A stretch of 64,000 nt of DNA from Chaenocephalus aceratus (GCA_023974075.1 CM043807.1:7858676-7922675), one strand, 5' to 3'. Counted from the first letter of the stretch, positions 1 through 13,941 are shown. The notes: generated from the sequence alone by a model not told the origin. Made by a program: numbers and translations.

Positions 1-3000
1 CATCATGAGCATGGAGAAGAAGAGGATGGCCCAAAGAGAGGACATGGGCAGCTGGGTGACAGCCTGAGGATACGCTAGAAAGGCCAGACCTGGACCTAAA
101 TGTCACAACAAAACAAAACAAATACTTTACAAATGCTTAATCTTAGAGATTACACTGTAACCTACTAAAATGCATTAGAATCGATGTATCCATGTCAAAA
201 AACCTAAGAAACAGGACACAAGCACCTTTTTAAGTACATTTTACTAACCCTACACCTAACCCTTTAACCCCAAATCCAGTATATTCACTCAAATGTGCAG
301 TGAGGTTATTTTGTATTTGTATTTTGACATAACATGTCTGAAGTTTAAAAGACAATTTATTAGCGGTTTATAAAGAAGGATATTGGTTCTATTAGTTTAC
401 CATAGCTTAAAGGTAGGGTAGGTAACTCACTTCAGAAACACTTTTGTTATATTCCATGGAATGCTCTAAACATCCCGATAGCAATGAATAAATTAAATGC
501 TTTGACAATAAATATACAAATATTTCATCCGTGGAAGCCGTGGCGCTGTAAAAAGCACGACCAATCATCTGAGCGGGCCCGGCTAAAGTAACTGGATGGC
601 CTCCCTGCCTGTCAGCCTTCCATCTCGTGCACAAACTTCTCTCGTGCCCTCATTGGTCATTTGCGCGTTCGTGTGTGTTGGAGGAGGGGCTCTGTAAGGA
701 AGTCTGAAGGAATGGGCAGATTTTTTGCGGCTGCGTACTTTTAAATTATAGCGCACTCGAGCTGGTTTCTCCATTCTTACCTACACTACCTTTAAATCTA
801 AAATGTAATCCCACTGGAACATTGTTAGACTTTGTTTTGCATTGCCAAAGAAGAGAAAAGAGCATTGTACCTGATGCTGCTAATTCAGCGACTGGTTTCT
901 TAGTGATATGGGACATGAAGCCTACAATGGAGAAGATGACAAGGCCAGCGAACATGCTGGTGCAGGAGTTGATACCGCACACTATGAGGGAGTCCCTGAA
1001 GAGAAAGAAAAACACTTCACAGTTAGGCGAAAGTACATTACTTGATATGAACAATCGGGATAAAGAAAGCGCGTTCCTACTTGTATACATCGTTGTTGTA
1101 GGGGTTGTAGCTCCCCAGTGCGATGAGCGAGCCCAGGCCCAGTCCGTAAGAAAAGAAGATTTGAGTTGCTGCGTCCAGCCACACCTGTCAGAAACACACA
1201 CACCTCCAGGTTCACGTCTGTATGTCTTTGATCAGGTTTGTGCGATTGGATGAAACTGTCTACCTCAGAGCGGAGGAGCTTATTGAAGTCTGGAGTGATG
1301 TAGAAACGGATCCCATCTATGGCTCCAGGCAGAGTAACCCCACGGAAGAACAGGATGATCAGCATCACGTAGGGATAGGTGGCTGAGAAGTACACAACCT
1401 GAGAGAAACACAGAGGACATTTATCTTTTTAAGAGTTAAATTAATTTCTATTCTAAATCAAACCCATATGTGGCTTTAATGAGGACTACAAAGTCAAGCA
1501 TACCTGCTTTCAAATTAAAGCCATCTCAGAATCACATGTATTCGTCCATAGAGGGGACATTTATATTGTTACAGCAAAAGTGAAGAGCCAAAAATAGCAA
1601 AGATATTAATCAAGAGGCATGAATAAAACATTGAAGATAAAAACAATTGAAAATTACAATAACAAAAATGCACATGCAGGTGGGCAACATACTGTCAAAG
1701 TACCAGTTACAGTATATACAAATAAGTGTACAATCCTGTATAATTAAAAAAACTCAACAGGAGATGCAAAACTGTCCTTCATTAAGAGTAAAATATTTCC
1801 ATGCGTTCTCTTTGCCTTGAAGACTTTCCCGGAGCCTTACGTTTCTGGCCTGCAGCTCTGTTGCATAATCATTATGTTTAATTGGTGCTGTCCGTCACGA
1901 TTTGGGCCCGGGGGGGAATTCATTTTTCTCACTGCTCTCAGATGCCACATTAAAATCAAATTATCCACTAGCAGTGAATGTGTAAATGTGTTTCTGCTCT
2001 CCGACATCGCATGGACTTGCTGTCATTTAAAACATCCAACGTTGAGATCCTATGGTTGAGATACATGTTTTTCTTCCAACTCTTTGCTATCCCTTCTAAA
2101 TCATCCAGGAGTTTGGTATTGAATAATACATTTTGAAACCATGTCTATTTGTAAAATGTTGAGAGAAAGACAGTTGACAGCAGATAGAAACACTATCGAA
2201 GAATAAATAAATACTAATACATGTCTCTATTATTTATTTAATATATTTAAAGTTGTTTGTTTGAATCTGTGGAGTTAATCAACACATCCTCTGATTTGAA
2301 TGTCATGTGTTCTGCATAATGTGGATACATTTAACTGATGATGGTGATCGACGAAGGGGACATGAAGGACTGGCAATATCCAATAGTTATTGAGAAAACT
2401 AAATGTTTTAATCCTATGATGTGCTAGAAGACCATTTGGGAGATCACCGAAGTAGGTACCATGTTTTTTTGTACAACATTTCATGGGAATATGTTAAATA
2501 AAGAATAAGGCGGACATGTCGGCACAAAATCTGACCTTTCCTGTCCACTCCACTCCTTTCCAGATTGAGAAGTAGACCAGGATCCAGGCCAGCCCTAGGG
2601 TGCCCACTAAGGGCCAGCGCAGCTCTCCTGGCTCCTCCAGCCCACTGGACAACTGGTGCATGTTACGCCTGCAGGAACACACACACACAGATAAGCCAAG
2701 GTAGTGTACAGTAATAATTCTACATATTCTTGCACAGGGCATCTTGCACCCACACACTCCTACTGCATATCTTACTCCCAGAACTCGGTGACAGCACTGG
2801 TCAGGTTGGTGGTGTCTGTCAGGCTGTAGTTGCAAAAACATTTTTCTGTGTTCCAAGGGTTATCACAACTTTGCCAAGGCAGCTCCTGCAAACAAAATAA
2901 ATGTATGAGTATGATAAATAGCTCTTCAGAAAAAGACAAAGTCACTTCTATCATGTGTCCTTGACTCTCCACAGTTTAGTAGCCTAACTTGGTTTTTGTC

Positions 3001-5999
3001 CTCCAGATAAAAACATTGAACAATATATTTTTGTATCCTTTCTTCTGAAACCTCTGTCAATTTTCTCCACCAGGCGTCTTTGAGCCGGTCACTCACGATA
3101 CAAAAGTAAAGAATGTAGATAGAAAGATGTGCAATTGTGGTGTTGCTAAACAGGACATGAGAGGATGACAGCATTGCTGAAGTGTAGAAACTGAATTTGA
3201 ATTGTGCCTACCATGCAGTTTCAAAAATACCTTCACCTTGAGCCTGCAACATTTATTTGTTAAATAAGCAGAAACACGCTTTAAACACTGACATGACACT
3301 ACTGTACAAGAAGGTACCATAGTCACCTTATCAGAGATTTTCATGGCCTCATGAGAGCCAAGAGAGTGAACCCAAACAGCAAAATTGGAAGAGACAAAAC
3401 TATCCCCGTTTTAATTTCAGCACTTACATCTTTGAATTAACAAAATGGGAAAAATTAACAGAATCTGTGGGACTGCAATTGATTGTTGTATTCATCATTG
3501 AGTCATCTGATATGTAAATTAATACTACATTGGTCTATACAAATTATCACAAACTCCCTAACTATATTACATTTCCTGTCCTGTTCAAATTGTCCCATTT
3601 GAGAAGCCTGAACTATCACATGTTTGCATGGGAAATCATCCATTAAACATGTTTTTTAATAACTTCTTTGCAGTTTAATATGCTGTTTATCAAATCATTA
3701 TAATCAGTTTAGCAATGCTTAGAATATACACAACTTTAGTTACTCCCAAATGATTATGCAACATACCGAACCAAAGGAGTTGAATAAGTAGTAGAGTGCC
3801 CAGGCGATGATGACAATATAGTAGATGTTGAGCCAGAAGGCCAGAACCACTGAAGCTATACCAACACCTGAAGAAGAAGGAGGCACAGACATCAGCATTT
3901 TACATTACAATGTTTGAGAAGTCAGCAAAACATGCAAGGAAAAATGTAACAAAATAAGTAAGGGGTGCAACAAACTCTCTCCTCGGTCACTCAGCATGTG
4001 AGTTATTATGGTCATCATTTTTATGTTCCTATTCCTAATGTGTACTTGCCCTTGGCTTTGAGAATTAGTTTGCACAGCACACTCACTTTCATATAGCGAT
4101 CTGTGCTGGCGGGAGATGAAATGCGCTTCACTCGAGCCATTTGAGCTTTGAGGCAGTGTTATGATTGCTACCACCAAGAAATCACTGCAAGATATTGTTA
4201 AATGAAAAACGTTGTTCACAAAACGTTTTTTTCTAGCTTTTGTGTTTATGCTCCTCTTTGGTGTCTTTGTTATTTTTTAAATATGTGTACCGTACATTCG
4301 AATGATATAACAGTTTTTTTTTTTATATCTTACCTTTCATCATAGGGACTAGTTTCCACACACCCATTCCTCCCACTGAGGTGAACTGTCCAAGAGACGT
4401 CTCCAGGAAGAAGAGAGGTATCCCAGCAAACACCAAGGTCAAAAAGTAGGGGATCAGAAAGGCCCCTATAATCATCACAAAGGAGACAAACAAAACATGC
4501 TTGGTAAGATAATGTAGACAGCATTAAGAAGGATTGAGGGTTTCATGTCAGAATGATTTAACTTGGAATGCCTATTATAATATCATTATAAAGGGGAAGC
4601 TATTAAATTAGAAACAATTAAGTTTAATTGTACATTTCTTTAAAGGTGGGGTTGGTAATTTGAGAAACCGGCTCAAGATACACTTTGTTATATTCCATGG
4701 AATGCTCTTAACATCCCGATGGCAATGAATATCTTAAGTGCTTTGACAAAAAATCCATAAACAAATGTCATCTGTGGAAGCTACTGTAAAAAGCACGACC
4801 AATCATTTTTGCCGGCCCGGCTAAAATAACTGGATGGCCTACCTGCCTGTCAGCCTTCCATCTGTGCACAAACCGCACAAACTTATCTCGTGCCCTCATT
4901 GGTCATGTGCGCGTTCGTGTGTGTTGGAGGAGGGTCTCTGTAAGGAAGTGGCAGATTTTTTCCGGCTGTGTATTTTCAAATTCTACCCCACCTTTAAGGC
5001 TGAGAGGAAATGTAATATCGCTGTAATGTAATATTGGGAAAATGGCATCTCTATCACCAATTTGTTAAACCACAGCTCCTGCCGGAAGACGCACTTTATT
5101 ATTATATTCATATCATTACATGAAAAATGCTGGAAGGCAGTGTTTAAGTGTATAAGGGGCTTATCGTTTGGAAGAGTCGGCAAAAGGGAAGAAGAGACAT
5201 GCATGTACTATTCTTAGACTAAGCAAATGCATTTTGTTTCACACAATTTACTGTGGTGAGCATTGGTTTGGCAGCACACATGCTCTCTGCTAGCTAGTTT
5301 AACAGGCTGTTTGTTTTATTTGGAAGCTCATTGGCATGCTAGTTAGCCTGACATATTGTTAGCCTTACTTGGTGCGGTAGATATGAGTATACTTATTGCT
5401 ATTGCTAGCTACAATTAAGTAGCTGACTAACTAATTGTCTAATAGGCTTTAGCAACAATGATAGCTAGCTTACTATAATGTTAGCTGGTTGTAATTGGGT
5501 AGCATGCCCATATGGGGCTCATGGTGGGCATAGTGTACATAACAACAGGGCTTCCGTAGGATTTGACACTGCCGTCACATTTTACTTTGTATGTATAACT
5601 GTTGTGGTTGTGGGTGTACTACTCAACACATATCAATACAATTATTTTCACCCCTAACATTAAATACGTGTGCTTTCAAAGTATTGAGTATCTTATCAGA
5701 ATTAACCTTAAACTGACTTAAGATATTTTGGTTCCCTCAGTCTCACGATAGCACATACCTCCTCCATTCTTGCCACAAAGATAAGGGAACCTCCAGACAT
5801 TTCCTAGGCCTATGGCGTATCCCACACATGACAGGAGGAAATCAAACTTTCCCTTCCAGCTTCCCCTGTCAGGTGGCTCTTCTTTTTCCTTCTTTTCATC
5901 ACCAGGGGGCGCCACAATATCCAGCTCCTCAAAGGGAACTGCTTGTCTGACCTCTGTTGGGGAGTTTAAGTCCACTGTACTCTTCCCAGTCTTCCCCAT
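1..5999 (-). CDS. slc6a1-like: GAT1-type sodium/chloride-dependent GABA transporter, 5' part of gene
   Basis: Plasma-membrane carrier that takes up GABA with Na+ and Cl- (SLC6 family). Nine coding exons join in frame with GT-AG junctions: 5759-5999, 4334-4465, 3767-3867, 2776-2885, 2536-2668, 1264-1398, 1081-1184, 871-995 and 1-95 (runs off the window), giving residues 1-392 of a protein normally near 600. TM1 reads [20 protein letters not shown], the GAT1 form (other GABA/betaine carriers have GEIIGLGN). TM3 has [13 protein letters not shown]2 has the two conserved cysteines ([10 protein letters not shown]) and sequons NYS and NLT. TM6 reads [21 protein letters not shown]. The N-terminal cytosolic tail (about 50 aa) is acidic and unlike human GAT1. 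The start at 5999 is the first in-frame Met before the tail. No break is seen. It could be the teleost paralogue slc6a1l rather than slc6a1a/b; the sequence alone does not decide. Confidence 0.93.
411..791. mobile_element. TTAA-flanked MITE, copy 1 (intron of slc6a1-like)
   Basis: A 381-bp non-coding element with inverted ends AGGTAGGGTAGGTAA / TTACCTACACTACCT, flanked on both sides by TTAA (407-410 and 792-795). It is clearly homologous over its length to 4644-4993. The TTAA flanks are what piggyBac-type elements leave, but no transposase is present and a TA or TWA target cannot be excluded. Confidence 0.75.
1540..1735. repeat. Dispersed repeat fragment, shared with 47245-47420
   Basis: About 190 bp in an slc6a1-like intron matches a segment in the first coding intron of the BGT1-like gene. 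Both read 'agaggggacatttatattg' or a close variant, then 'ttacagcaaaagtga', a cat(g)aataaaa-like stretch and 'cacatgcagg'. It resembles the AT-rich 3' ends of fish non-LTR retrotransposons, but I cannot assign a family. Confidence 0.55.
4644..4993. mobile_element. TTAA-flanked MITE, copy 2 (first coding intron of slc6a1-like)
   Basis: A 350-bp copy of the 411-791 element, ends AGGTGGGGTTGGTAA and TACCCCACCT, flanked by TTAA at 4640-4643 and 4994-4997. Internal segments such as 'gttatattccatggaatgct' and 'ggcccggctaaa' are near identical between copies. It lacks coding capacity. Confidence 0.78.
4998..5758. other. Remainder of slc6a1-like first coding intron
   Basis: AT-rich intronic sequence with many short tagct-type runs (5290-5500). 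I see no gene, exon or recognisable mobile element. Confidence 0.5.
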
Positions 6000-6165
6000 G
6001 GTGGAACCACTACAGACCAGTGGGGTCAGTAAATCACGCGGTCCACACGGCCTGTAATGGTGACGAATAACAGTCTGTTACTGTCCGGCTGTGCCTCTCA
6101 CACCGAGTTTGGTTCTCCACTTGACAGATTGAGGACAATGTGCCGGCACTGAATGTGTAGAAAAG
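6000..6165 (-). other. 5' UTR part of the first coding exon of the slc6a1-like gene
   Basis: On the minus strand a pyrimidine-rich acceptor (CTCTCTTTACAG) ends at 6166, so the first coding exon probably spans 5759-6165, with 166 nt of leader before the start codon. A matching donor (CTCAG|GTATGATTC) ends a possible non-coding first exon whose 3' edge is 7639, in the stretch 7639-7720. This is inferred from splice signals only. Confidence 0.5.
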
Positions 6166-9100
6166 CTGTAAAGAGAGCGAAAATACAACAGTTCAGAGGT
6201 GTTTTGTGAATTATTCATAGGCAATATTGAACACTTTTGCTGTGATTGACTGTGTTAAAGAAGGGGAACAGTCCTTAAATTACAATTTACTGAGGCATTT
6301 AGAAGGTGTTTTACAGCCCTGTTATGAGCTTTGGTAATCCTGAATGAAGGTTATACATTTGATTTATGGATGTCTGCAAACCAAGTTAAAAAAAATCATA
6401 GCACAAGCACCATTGGCCTGATATGAGCAGTGGTGCAATCCAGATCATCCTTGAGAACATTTACATTTTAAAATTTGACTGACTATGCCAGTAAAGTTTG
6501 TGGTGAGTCGCAACAATACCAAAAGACAGGAAAATGCATGTAAAACATGGAGGAAAATAGCACTAGGGTTCCTCTGTGTATTGTCCACAATCCTGCTCAC
6601 ACACAAGAAAACATCAAACGGTATTGCAACAGCTGAGTAAAGTCTTTTTCTATAGTTATAAACCCATTTACTGCCTATTCAATAATCAGATGGTGTGGAA
6701 GTTCATTCGGAGGAAGTTGTTCATAATTACAAATATTGATTGACCCAGAAAGTTTAACAAATCACTCCATCAAGAACCAGTTGGAATCCCTAAAAGACCA
6801 AAGAGCTCCGAATCAGCAGTATCACGCTGAGCTTTTTCATTGTATTACTTTTCTGCATATCAATCATGTTGGACTGATTCATTACGCATGCTGTACTTAA
6901 TTTGTTGTGCTTTTTAAAGCTTCATTCATTGTGTTGTTAAATTCAAAGCATTCAATGTATATTCATGTACAATTAATTTATCATGAGAAAACGTTGCATA
7001 ATTTAACAGATGCATCATTCATGCCTTTTAGCCTTTGATGCTGTTGATTAAATGAATTATTGGCAGAGTGTACTTTATGCAATCGACACAGATTATTCAT
7101 ATAAGGTCCAATGTATTCGAAAAGTAGTAACAGTTACCGTGATGTATACAATAAATAAACCATGATCAAAACTATTATCTCCCGTGTGCAATGTGTTATA
7201 TCCCCCACACTGTAAAAGTAATGAACTTCAATCGAGCACAATACTGTGAAACGATCAAAAGTTTACTTTTTAAAAAAAAAAAATTGTCGTCAAGGTGAGT
7301 ATCGGATTGAAAAGCACATCATTACCAAACACATCACACATCACAGATTCCCTATGACAATGTCATGCATTTCGATTGAATGTAAATCCTGCTGATTTCT
7401 GTCGGCGGAGACTTTACAGATGACATTTTTCACAATGCCTTTCAAACGATTTGTTCCTCTCAACCTTTACTAACAAAGTTAAAGTATTCTAATGTATTCA
7501 TTTATTTGATACAAGTATCTGTTCATTCAACTACAAAAAACGTTTTTAATCTCTGATTAATGGACAAAAAACAACTTGACTTACTTGATGAGGGACAGTT
7601 GTAAAGGACAAAGGAAGGGGAATAAGGTGAATCATACCTGAGATATTTCCAAGTCCTCTGTCAGGTCATCAGCTTTGGTTCATACAGCGGCACCAAGTCC
7701 TTAAACCTCAATTTATCATCCAAAAAGAAAAAAGATCATCTTTGAGTCAGCTGTGAAAAGCTTCCAGGCTTGAGGGAAGCCAAAATGTGTCTGCTGCCTG
7801 AAAGGCCCTTTTAGATGTTGCGCATCCTGTTTACTGTATATTGAGGAGCTGTGGTTGTTCCTACAGCTGCTATCGAGTTCTTGATAATAAAGTTCGACCT
7901 GTGTGTCTGCTTTGATTACTTTTCAGTTCTGACTAGTGAGGCCCCGGGGCCATGGGGGATATGTCAATCGCCAACTCTGGTGGGGAACACTTGCAGCAGA
8001 AAGTGTGTGTTTGTGCTTTGAGTGTATGTGTTTGTGCTTTGAGTGTATGTGTTTGTTGCGATAGCCGAGGTCAGCTCTTGCCAAAATTGTTACCATGGTA
8101 TTTCCCCAACAGAAAGGGGCCTGATCAGTGAAAGGGCTGGTGGAGTTTTGGAAAATGAAACTAGCAATGGCAGCTGGCAAAGATCCTGAAAATGTAGGAC
8201 GACAAATACAGTCATGCCAGCATCAGCAATCAGTTTATAAAGTTACCTAATAGTCATCCTCAATGTGCTCATTTAAAGGTTTGGAAGGAACTGTATGACA
8301 GATCTAAGTGTATGAGTGCAAAACAATATCAATTTATTTGCAAACTCTACACACAATTCATATTTCGTTGTTGACGTGAGTAGTAGTGAGGGATTTCGGA
8401 CATTTCCAGCTTCGCTTTGCAGCTTGTAGGGTTTTCTGTCCCATTGACTCAGGCATCATAATGAGACCGTGTTCTTAATTTAAAAACATGTGCACTTGTG
8501 ACCTAGCTGGATACAAAGACATTGTGTATATCTTCCTTTTAATTACTCTAGTCTAGAGACAGAAAAACAATATCTTCATTAATATTAATGCAATTAAATA
8601 TGAAGCCAGAAGCTCTTGTTTCTCCTGGCAGGTAACCTCCTAACCTTAATATCTCATCCAGATAGTCTATCATCAGCCAATTACAAAGACTAATGAACAT
8701 TTACCCAGAGCCCATTGCTGTACCGGTGGGTGGGGACAGGGATTCAAAAGAGATATTTAATCATATTAGAAGCTTAATTACACCCAAAGTGAGCCGCTCC
8801 TATCGAGAGCAGATTCAGTGTGATCGCTGGTGGTTTATTGTCCATGTGGACCCGATGATGTTCGCTGGCTGGATTGGAGTTGTCAAAGCTGGTTTTCATC
8901 AATCTGGTTACAATGTCCCCGATCAATGCAACCTAATTATGATGCCAGGGCGCCCACAGCCCAGAATAATAGGGAGCGATTGTGTAGGTGACCGAACAAC
9001 AGAGAGAGACTTCAAGCTGAAGTTAAAGTTTGTAAGATGTCAGCATTTGATGGTAATATTTCCCCATGATAAGATTTATTTTAAGATGAGGATACAAATT

Positions 9101-9467
9101 ACAACAAAAAAAAACACAGGGGATCAAGAAAAATGCATAGCGAGGTAAGATAGGAAAGAGACGAGAGTAAATGTATTGATAAAAAGCTAAAATGTCTGCA
9201 GTAATGCTTCTTAGCTTTCCAAAAACACAGTTAGAATTTAAAGTCCTGCTTTGTTTCAGATTAAAGTCTAAGGCAGTGGGATACAAATAAAGTGAGAAAT
9301 AGAAAAGATACACAAGGAGGCACAAAACCATATTGTTTCATTACACAATTGCTTCACTTTCCTTTAAACAAGCATTCTTATGACCACACACGTGGACATT
9401 ATATTGACTGCATGTAGCCCCTTTGTTTCTGCTCTTAGGAATAACAGCATGCTGGGTTTAGCCACCA
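6166..9467. other. Leader intron and upstream region of slc6a1-like; nothing coding recognised
   Basis: 6166-7638 is the presumed leader intron and 7640-9467 the upstream flank. A short near-duplicated string (tttgtgctttgagtgtatgt, twice at 8010-8051) is the only repeat noticed. An open frame at 8693-9148 (plus) resembles no family I know and lacks splice context, so it is not called. Confidence 0.45.
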
Positions 9468-9471
9468 TTAA

Positions 9472-10970
9472 AGGGGACCTATAGCAAAATGCATTTTTTG
9501 ATGTATTTTATACATATGTGTCCCCGGTGTGTCAGGGAACTCACAAAGTGTCAGAAAACAAAACCCTCTCTTTTCCTCCGTACCCAAATCTCTAAAAACA
9601 GGGATACAACGGAGCTGATCCAGATTTGCGCCCGATATAACGTAATATCGGAAATGTGGGGTGGCTTTACACCCACGGCCCTATCAGAAACATTGCTATC
9701 AAAAACAATGCCCGACTGTTTGACGTAATATGGTCTTTGTTTACATTAGCAAGCATCGCTAACACTCGGAGCTAACCTGTACTGGAGAGAGTATGTGTAA
9801 AAAAGCAGGAAATAAAAAAAAGATACTCACCTTGTGGTAAACACGCAAGAGAAAAAGCATTGGAGCTCCATACTGTTTCAGGAATAATCCTTAATGTGGT
9901 TTGGAACATGATATGGCGTTTAATCACGGCAGCATTTAGCTGAGAATCTCGTTGAATTCGGAGCAGGCATTAGCTCCCCCTCCTCTTTCTTTTCAAGCTA
10001 AGGACCCCAATCAGCAGTTCTCTAACAGGGCTGCAGTCGAATTGTCAGTTTAGCTTAGGAACCTTCCTAACGGAATGAAATTACCCGGAAGTACCTCAGC
10101 GGCAGCCATGATAAGAGCCGTTAGAATTGATAGGAAAGGAGGTTTGAAACTTCTTTTATAACCTCCTTTAGCTTAGGAACCGCAGGACATCCCTTTACGA
10201 AAGGAAAGGAGAAAATACTGTCCCACAATACCTTGCGGCCGCAGCATTTTCCATAACACAACATTAACGTTCACGGAAACAACCGATGACCGAGAAATTA
10301 TATCATGAAAGTTACGGTGCTTATAATAAATACATTTGTATTGATTTTAAGATCTTTTCAAAGTTCATACAATCATACGTATTGGGATCATTAGTATTAA
10401 TGTGGACCGGAGGGAGAGGGTGACGAGCATAAGTTTCACTTTCCTTTTTTATTTCAATTCCTTTCTCTGTTGTCCATGTTCATAAAGAATAAAACAACAG
10501 CATCAGAGCACGGTGCAGAGTCTATGAGTTTACAGTAGTCTGTCATTCTTATTAAACATCCATGTTGTAGTCCGCTGTATTAAAAAAAACAAAAACAAAA
10601 AAACTGTAGTTTTCCCACAGAAGCAGACGCACATTCATGACGTCCGCTGGCACATCATAAATGCGTTGATAGTGAAAGTGCAGTCGATTCTCAAAGCACC
10701 GCAGTCTCTTCTCCTAAATCCTTTTGAATCCTCCTATCCACTATCCACTAACCCCGTTACGTTTCACACAGAGGTCAAGGAATAGACGATAGTAGCTGAT
10801 TTTTGGCTATTCGACTGCAGCCCAGGACTGGAACAGAGGGATATGATGGATGTCTAAAATGCATGATCTGTTTGGTATTTTGAGCAAAACACATCATAAA
10901 TATGTTTTTTATATATTTTATATATCTGAGACCCATAATATAAGCCTACAAATAGCATAATAGGAGACCT
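9472..10970. mobile_element. TTAA-flanked non-autonomous DNA transposon
   Basis: Ends AGGGGACCTATAGCAAAATG (left) and the reverse complement of AGGTCTCCTATTATGC (right) form an imperfect inverted repeat. TTAA flanks at 9468-9471 and 10971-10974 match the target preference of the two smaller MITEs at 411 and 4644. No transposase frame is evident. The interior holds a second element (10028-10823). Confidence 0.65.
10028..10823. mobile_element. Candidate element nested in 9472-10970
   Basis: A 15-bp inverted pair GGGCTGCAGTCGAAT ... ATTCGACTGCAGCCC bounds about 0.8 kb with no coding capacity. I find no convincing target duplication, so the exact ends are uncertain. Confidence 0.45.
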
Positions 10971-10974
10971 TTAA

Positions 10975-12649
10975 ATTATTTGTGATATGTTGTTTTTGTT
11001 TTTACTTTCAGCAACTTCCCTTGGTATGGATACTCCTGAGATTTGCTGATCTGCATGCCCAGAGGTAAACTTTAGCAGCCAGTCATTTGTATGCATGAAC
11101 CCGTCCTGTCGCTGCGTAATGAGCACCTGAAGCAACATCCAAACAATTTTTTCAAAAATGAATCATGTGTGCTGTTTTAAAAAAAAAAAAAAGGTAATTA
11201 CTGTAAATTGTCAATATTTCTTTGGAGCATTGTTTAGAATAATACAAGTGCTGTAGATTTGATGCAGAACAACAAAACAAAGCCCAGCATTTTCGAGAAG
11301 TTTTGAAAAATGCTGTATATTCTAAAATGTTTGAGATTCTTAGCTATGCTGCCAATATGAGTGTAGTAGCCTAAGTCAGTCTGTCAGTTTATCATTCTAA
11401 TTATTTCAATGTATTTAGTGTAACCAGATGGAATGGCTCACATTCTAACTTCTTGGATGTTCATTTTTGCCTCAATGTCACATTGGATGTTTTTCCTAAA
11501 TTCCCTTTGCCAACATGATAAAATAAGGCAGTAATCATTGGAAATGTTATACCTGCAAACCACTAGCATGCAAGCATTCATATTCTTGGCTTTTGATTAT
11601 TTTGTTAGCATTTAAATACAAGCTGCAACCTCCTGAAAAGCAATACACCTACATTATATTCTATTGATTGTAAGCAGGTTGAAGACTCTACTTGTTGCAA
11701 AATAAATTGTGTTGTGTAGAAGTCAATGAGACAATTAGCCTCATTCCACTTGATTAACAAACCTTAAAGTTAACATTTGCCTAATGAATTGATGGTCACA
11801 ATCCCTAGTTTGAAATCTTATAAATAAAGCATAATATTCATCTTTTAAATGATTGTGCTATTTCCAGTTCAGTCTCACACAGCTGCTAGCATGCCTATTC
11901 TTAGTCTTGTTCATAGAGTAAAGCATCAAAAGCTATAGAGAGAACATGTTCTGGTGAATATTAAGAGCAAGTATTATACTTTTAACTTTTCTAACTTCAA
12001 TTCTGAGTCAATGCATTACAAATGAAATTGGCAACCGTTTATGAAAGAAAGTGCTGCCTTTGAGGCTTTCTTGTTTGCTGCCTTTAATCCACAGCATGTA
12101 TCTGTGAATCAATGTGGGTGTTATTACAAAGCTAGGAACACCCAGAGGTGATTGGCATGCGTAGATAGGAGGCTAATATTACCAACATTCTCATCCTGTA
12201 ATGCAGTAGAACGATGCATGCAGCATACATTTCCACAGGTTAAGGACAAATGTGGGTTTGTAGCGTAGGTCTTATCCCTGAACGAATAAATTAAAAAATG
12301 TAGACACACAGAAACAGAGGGATAGCCCGGTGACCTAGCTACTGAATTTTACAAAGGAAAAATAATAAATCAATTCACTTTCAACATAAAATGTCTGTAT
12401 TTTTGTTAACTCCAAATAATAAATCAGTACATCAAACAAACATACTCATGTCACAGACCATTTACCAGATAAACTTAACTCCAATACATACACAAACAAA
12501 TAAGCCAAGTTAACTCACAACACATCAATACATCCTGGGGATTGACTGAGTGAGTGTGGGGGAGGGGAGAAGTCTTTTTTGTCCTTTGTCACTCAGTTTA
12601 GGAGTGTATTTCAGGGGATAAGGATGTGTGAAAGTAAAGTTTTAAAGTC

Positions 12650-12651
<2 letters not shown>
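10975..12651. other. Intergenic, nothing recognised
   Basis: AT-rich sequence with no convincing exon, LINE frame or terminal repeat. Confidence 0.5.

Positions 12652-12686
<35 letters not shown>
12652..12686. repeat. (GT)n microsatellite
   Basis: About 17 uninterrupted GT units. Confidence 0.97.
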
Positions 12687-12689
<3 letters not shown>

Positions 12690-13941
12690 AGTGCTAGAGG
12701 AGGATAAATGATATTGGTGTAGTGAGAACCACTTATCTGAGGGTGACAGGCCAGAATAGCTCACTGGATTGCAGGGTTAACTTGGAAGGGGAACGTTGAA
12801 TGTTTCCCCAACAGCTCGTGCGTTCAGTGGCAAAAACTCCCAAAAAATAGCCTGATTCAGCAGATGAAGTCCTCAAGAATCCACTTTTCTCCTTGTTCGA
12901 TTCCGACTTCCTCTTGCTTCTTTCTCCCCCTTTCGAATGACATGCTGTCCTCCTTTTAACAGCACACAGGTGCCAATCATTCTCTTGATTGTTTCCTCCA
13001 GTTTCTCTCAGGGGTGCTTGATTAGCCACTCCCCTTTTTCTCAGGGAATCTGTAGGAGTGGGTTTACTTTCTCCCTGTCCTGCTACAGGTCGAGGCGAAC
13101 ATCGGAGAGCATGTGTTAATTAGAGAGAAGATGAAAGATGATGAGGGAGGCAGGGCAGATCAGTCACTGCAAAGAAAGACGAAAAGGGTATAGATAGAGT
13201 TCGGAGGCAGAATGAAAAGATTTGTCGCAGTAGAGCCTGGTGGATAAGAGATGAAAATACAAGGGAACTGAAAAATGGCACTGAGGAAGATTGTACCATT
13301 GCTGCAGATAGAGTAAAATAACTGATAGAGATAAAGGAAGTGACAGAGAGCCTTGCAATGTCTTCATTTAGAGATTGCCTGCTCTATGAGTCTAGTAGAG
13401 TTTCATCGGCGTAATTGCAGAGTGGGCTATTCCTCCCTGGAGATCTATCAACAATCCCCTCATTCTCCATTTCATTCTGCTGCCCTTCTATTACCCCTGA
13501 GTCATGTTTTATCATTCCAACAGTTACAAATCCTTGTGACCTTGTATAACTCTTTGTCCTTAATATGCTCAGCAATAAAGTACACTTAAAGCCCTGAAGA
13601 AGCAATCAAGCAGAAAAACAATCTGCGTTATGAGGACATTTAGCAATTTGTTGCAAAGACGCATTCAGTGTTGCCTTCATTTGATGTGGATCAAACAGTT
13701 GAGTGAAAGATAAGGTCAGACATTCTCGCCTTATGCATTGTGGGAATGAAGTGCGGCACACAATCAAAGGCTTTATTAAACATTGATGGGGATATGTGCA
13801 GGGACTGATGGGCGTAAATGGAACACAGAGTGATGCATGTCCTGCTGACAGTGTCCTTCAGTGACATGCTTTCAGTGAGAAATGTTCCACACAGGTATGC
13901 AGAAGCTCGGGGGGAAAATACACTGTTAGTGTCCTAAGTCA
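12687..13941. other. Intergenic, nothing recognised
   Basis: Several short open frames on both strands overlap one another and none resembles a protein family. No mobile element ends were found. Confidence 0.45.

Noticed and set aside
822..1253. 143-codon plus-strand open frame
   Set aside because: Antisense to two exons of the slc6a1-like gene.
8693..9148. 151-codon plus-strand open frame
   Set aside because: No family resemblance, no splice or promoter context, average length for chance frames in this composition. Left as undetermined.
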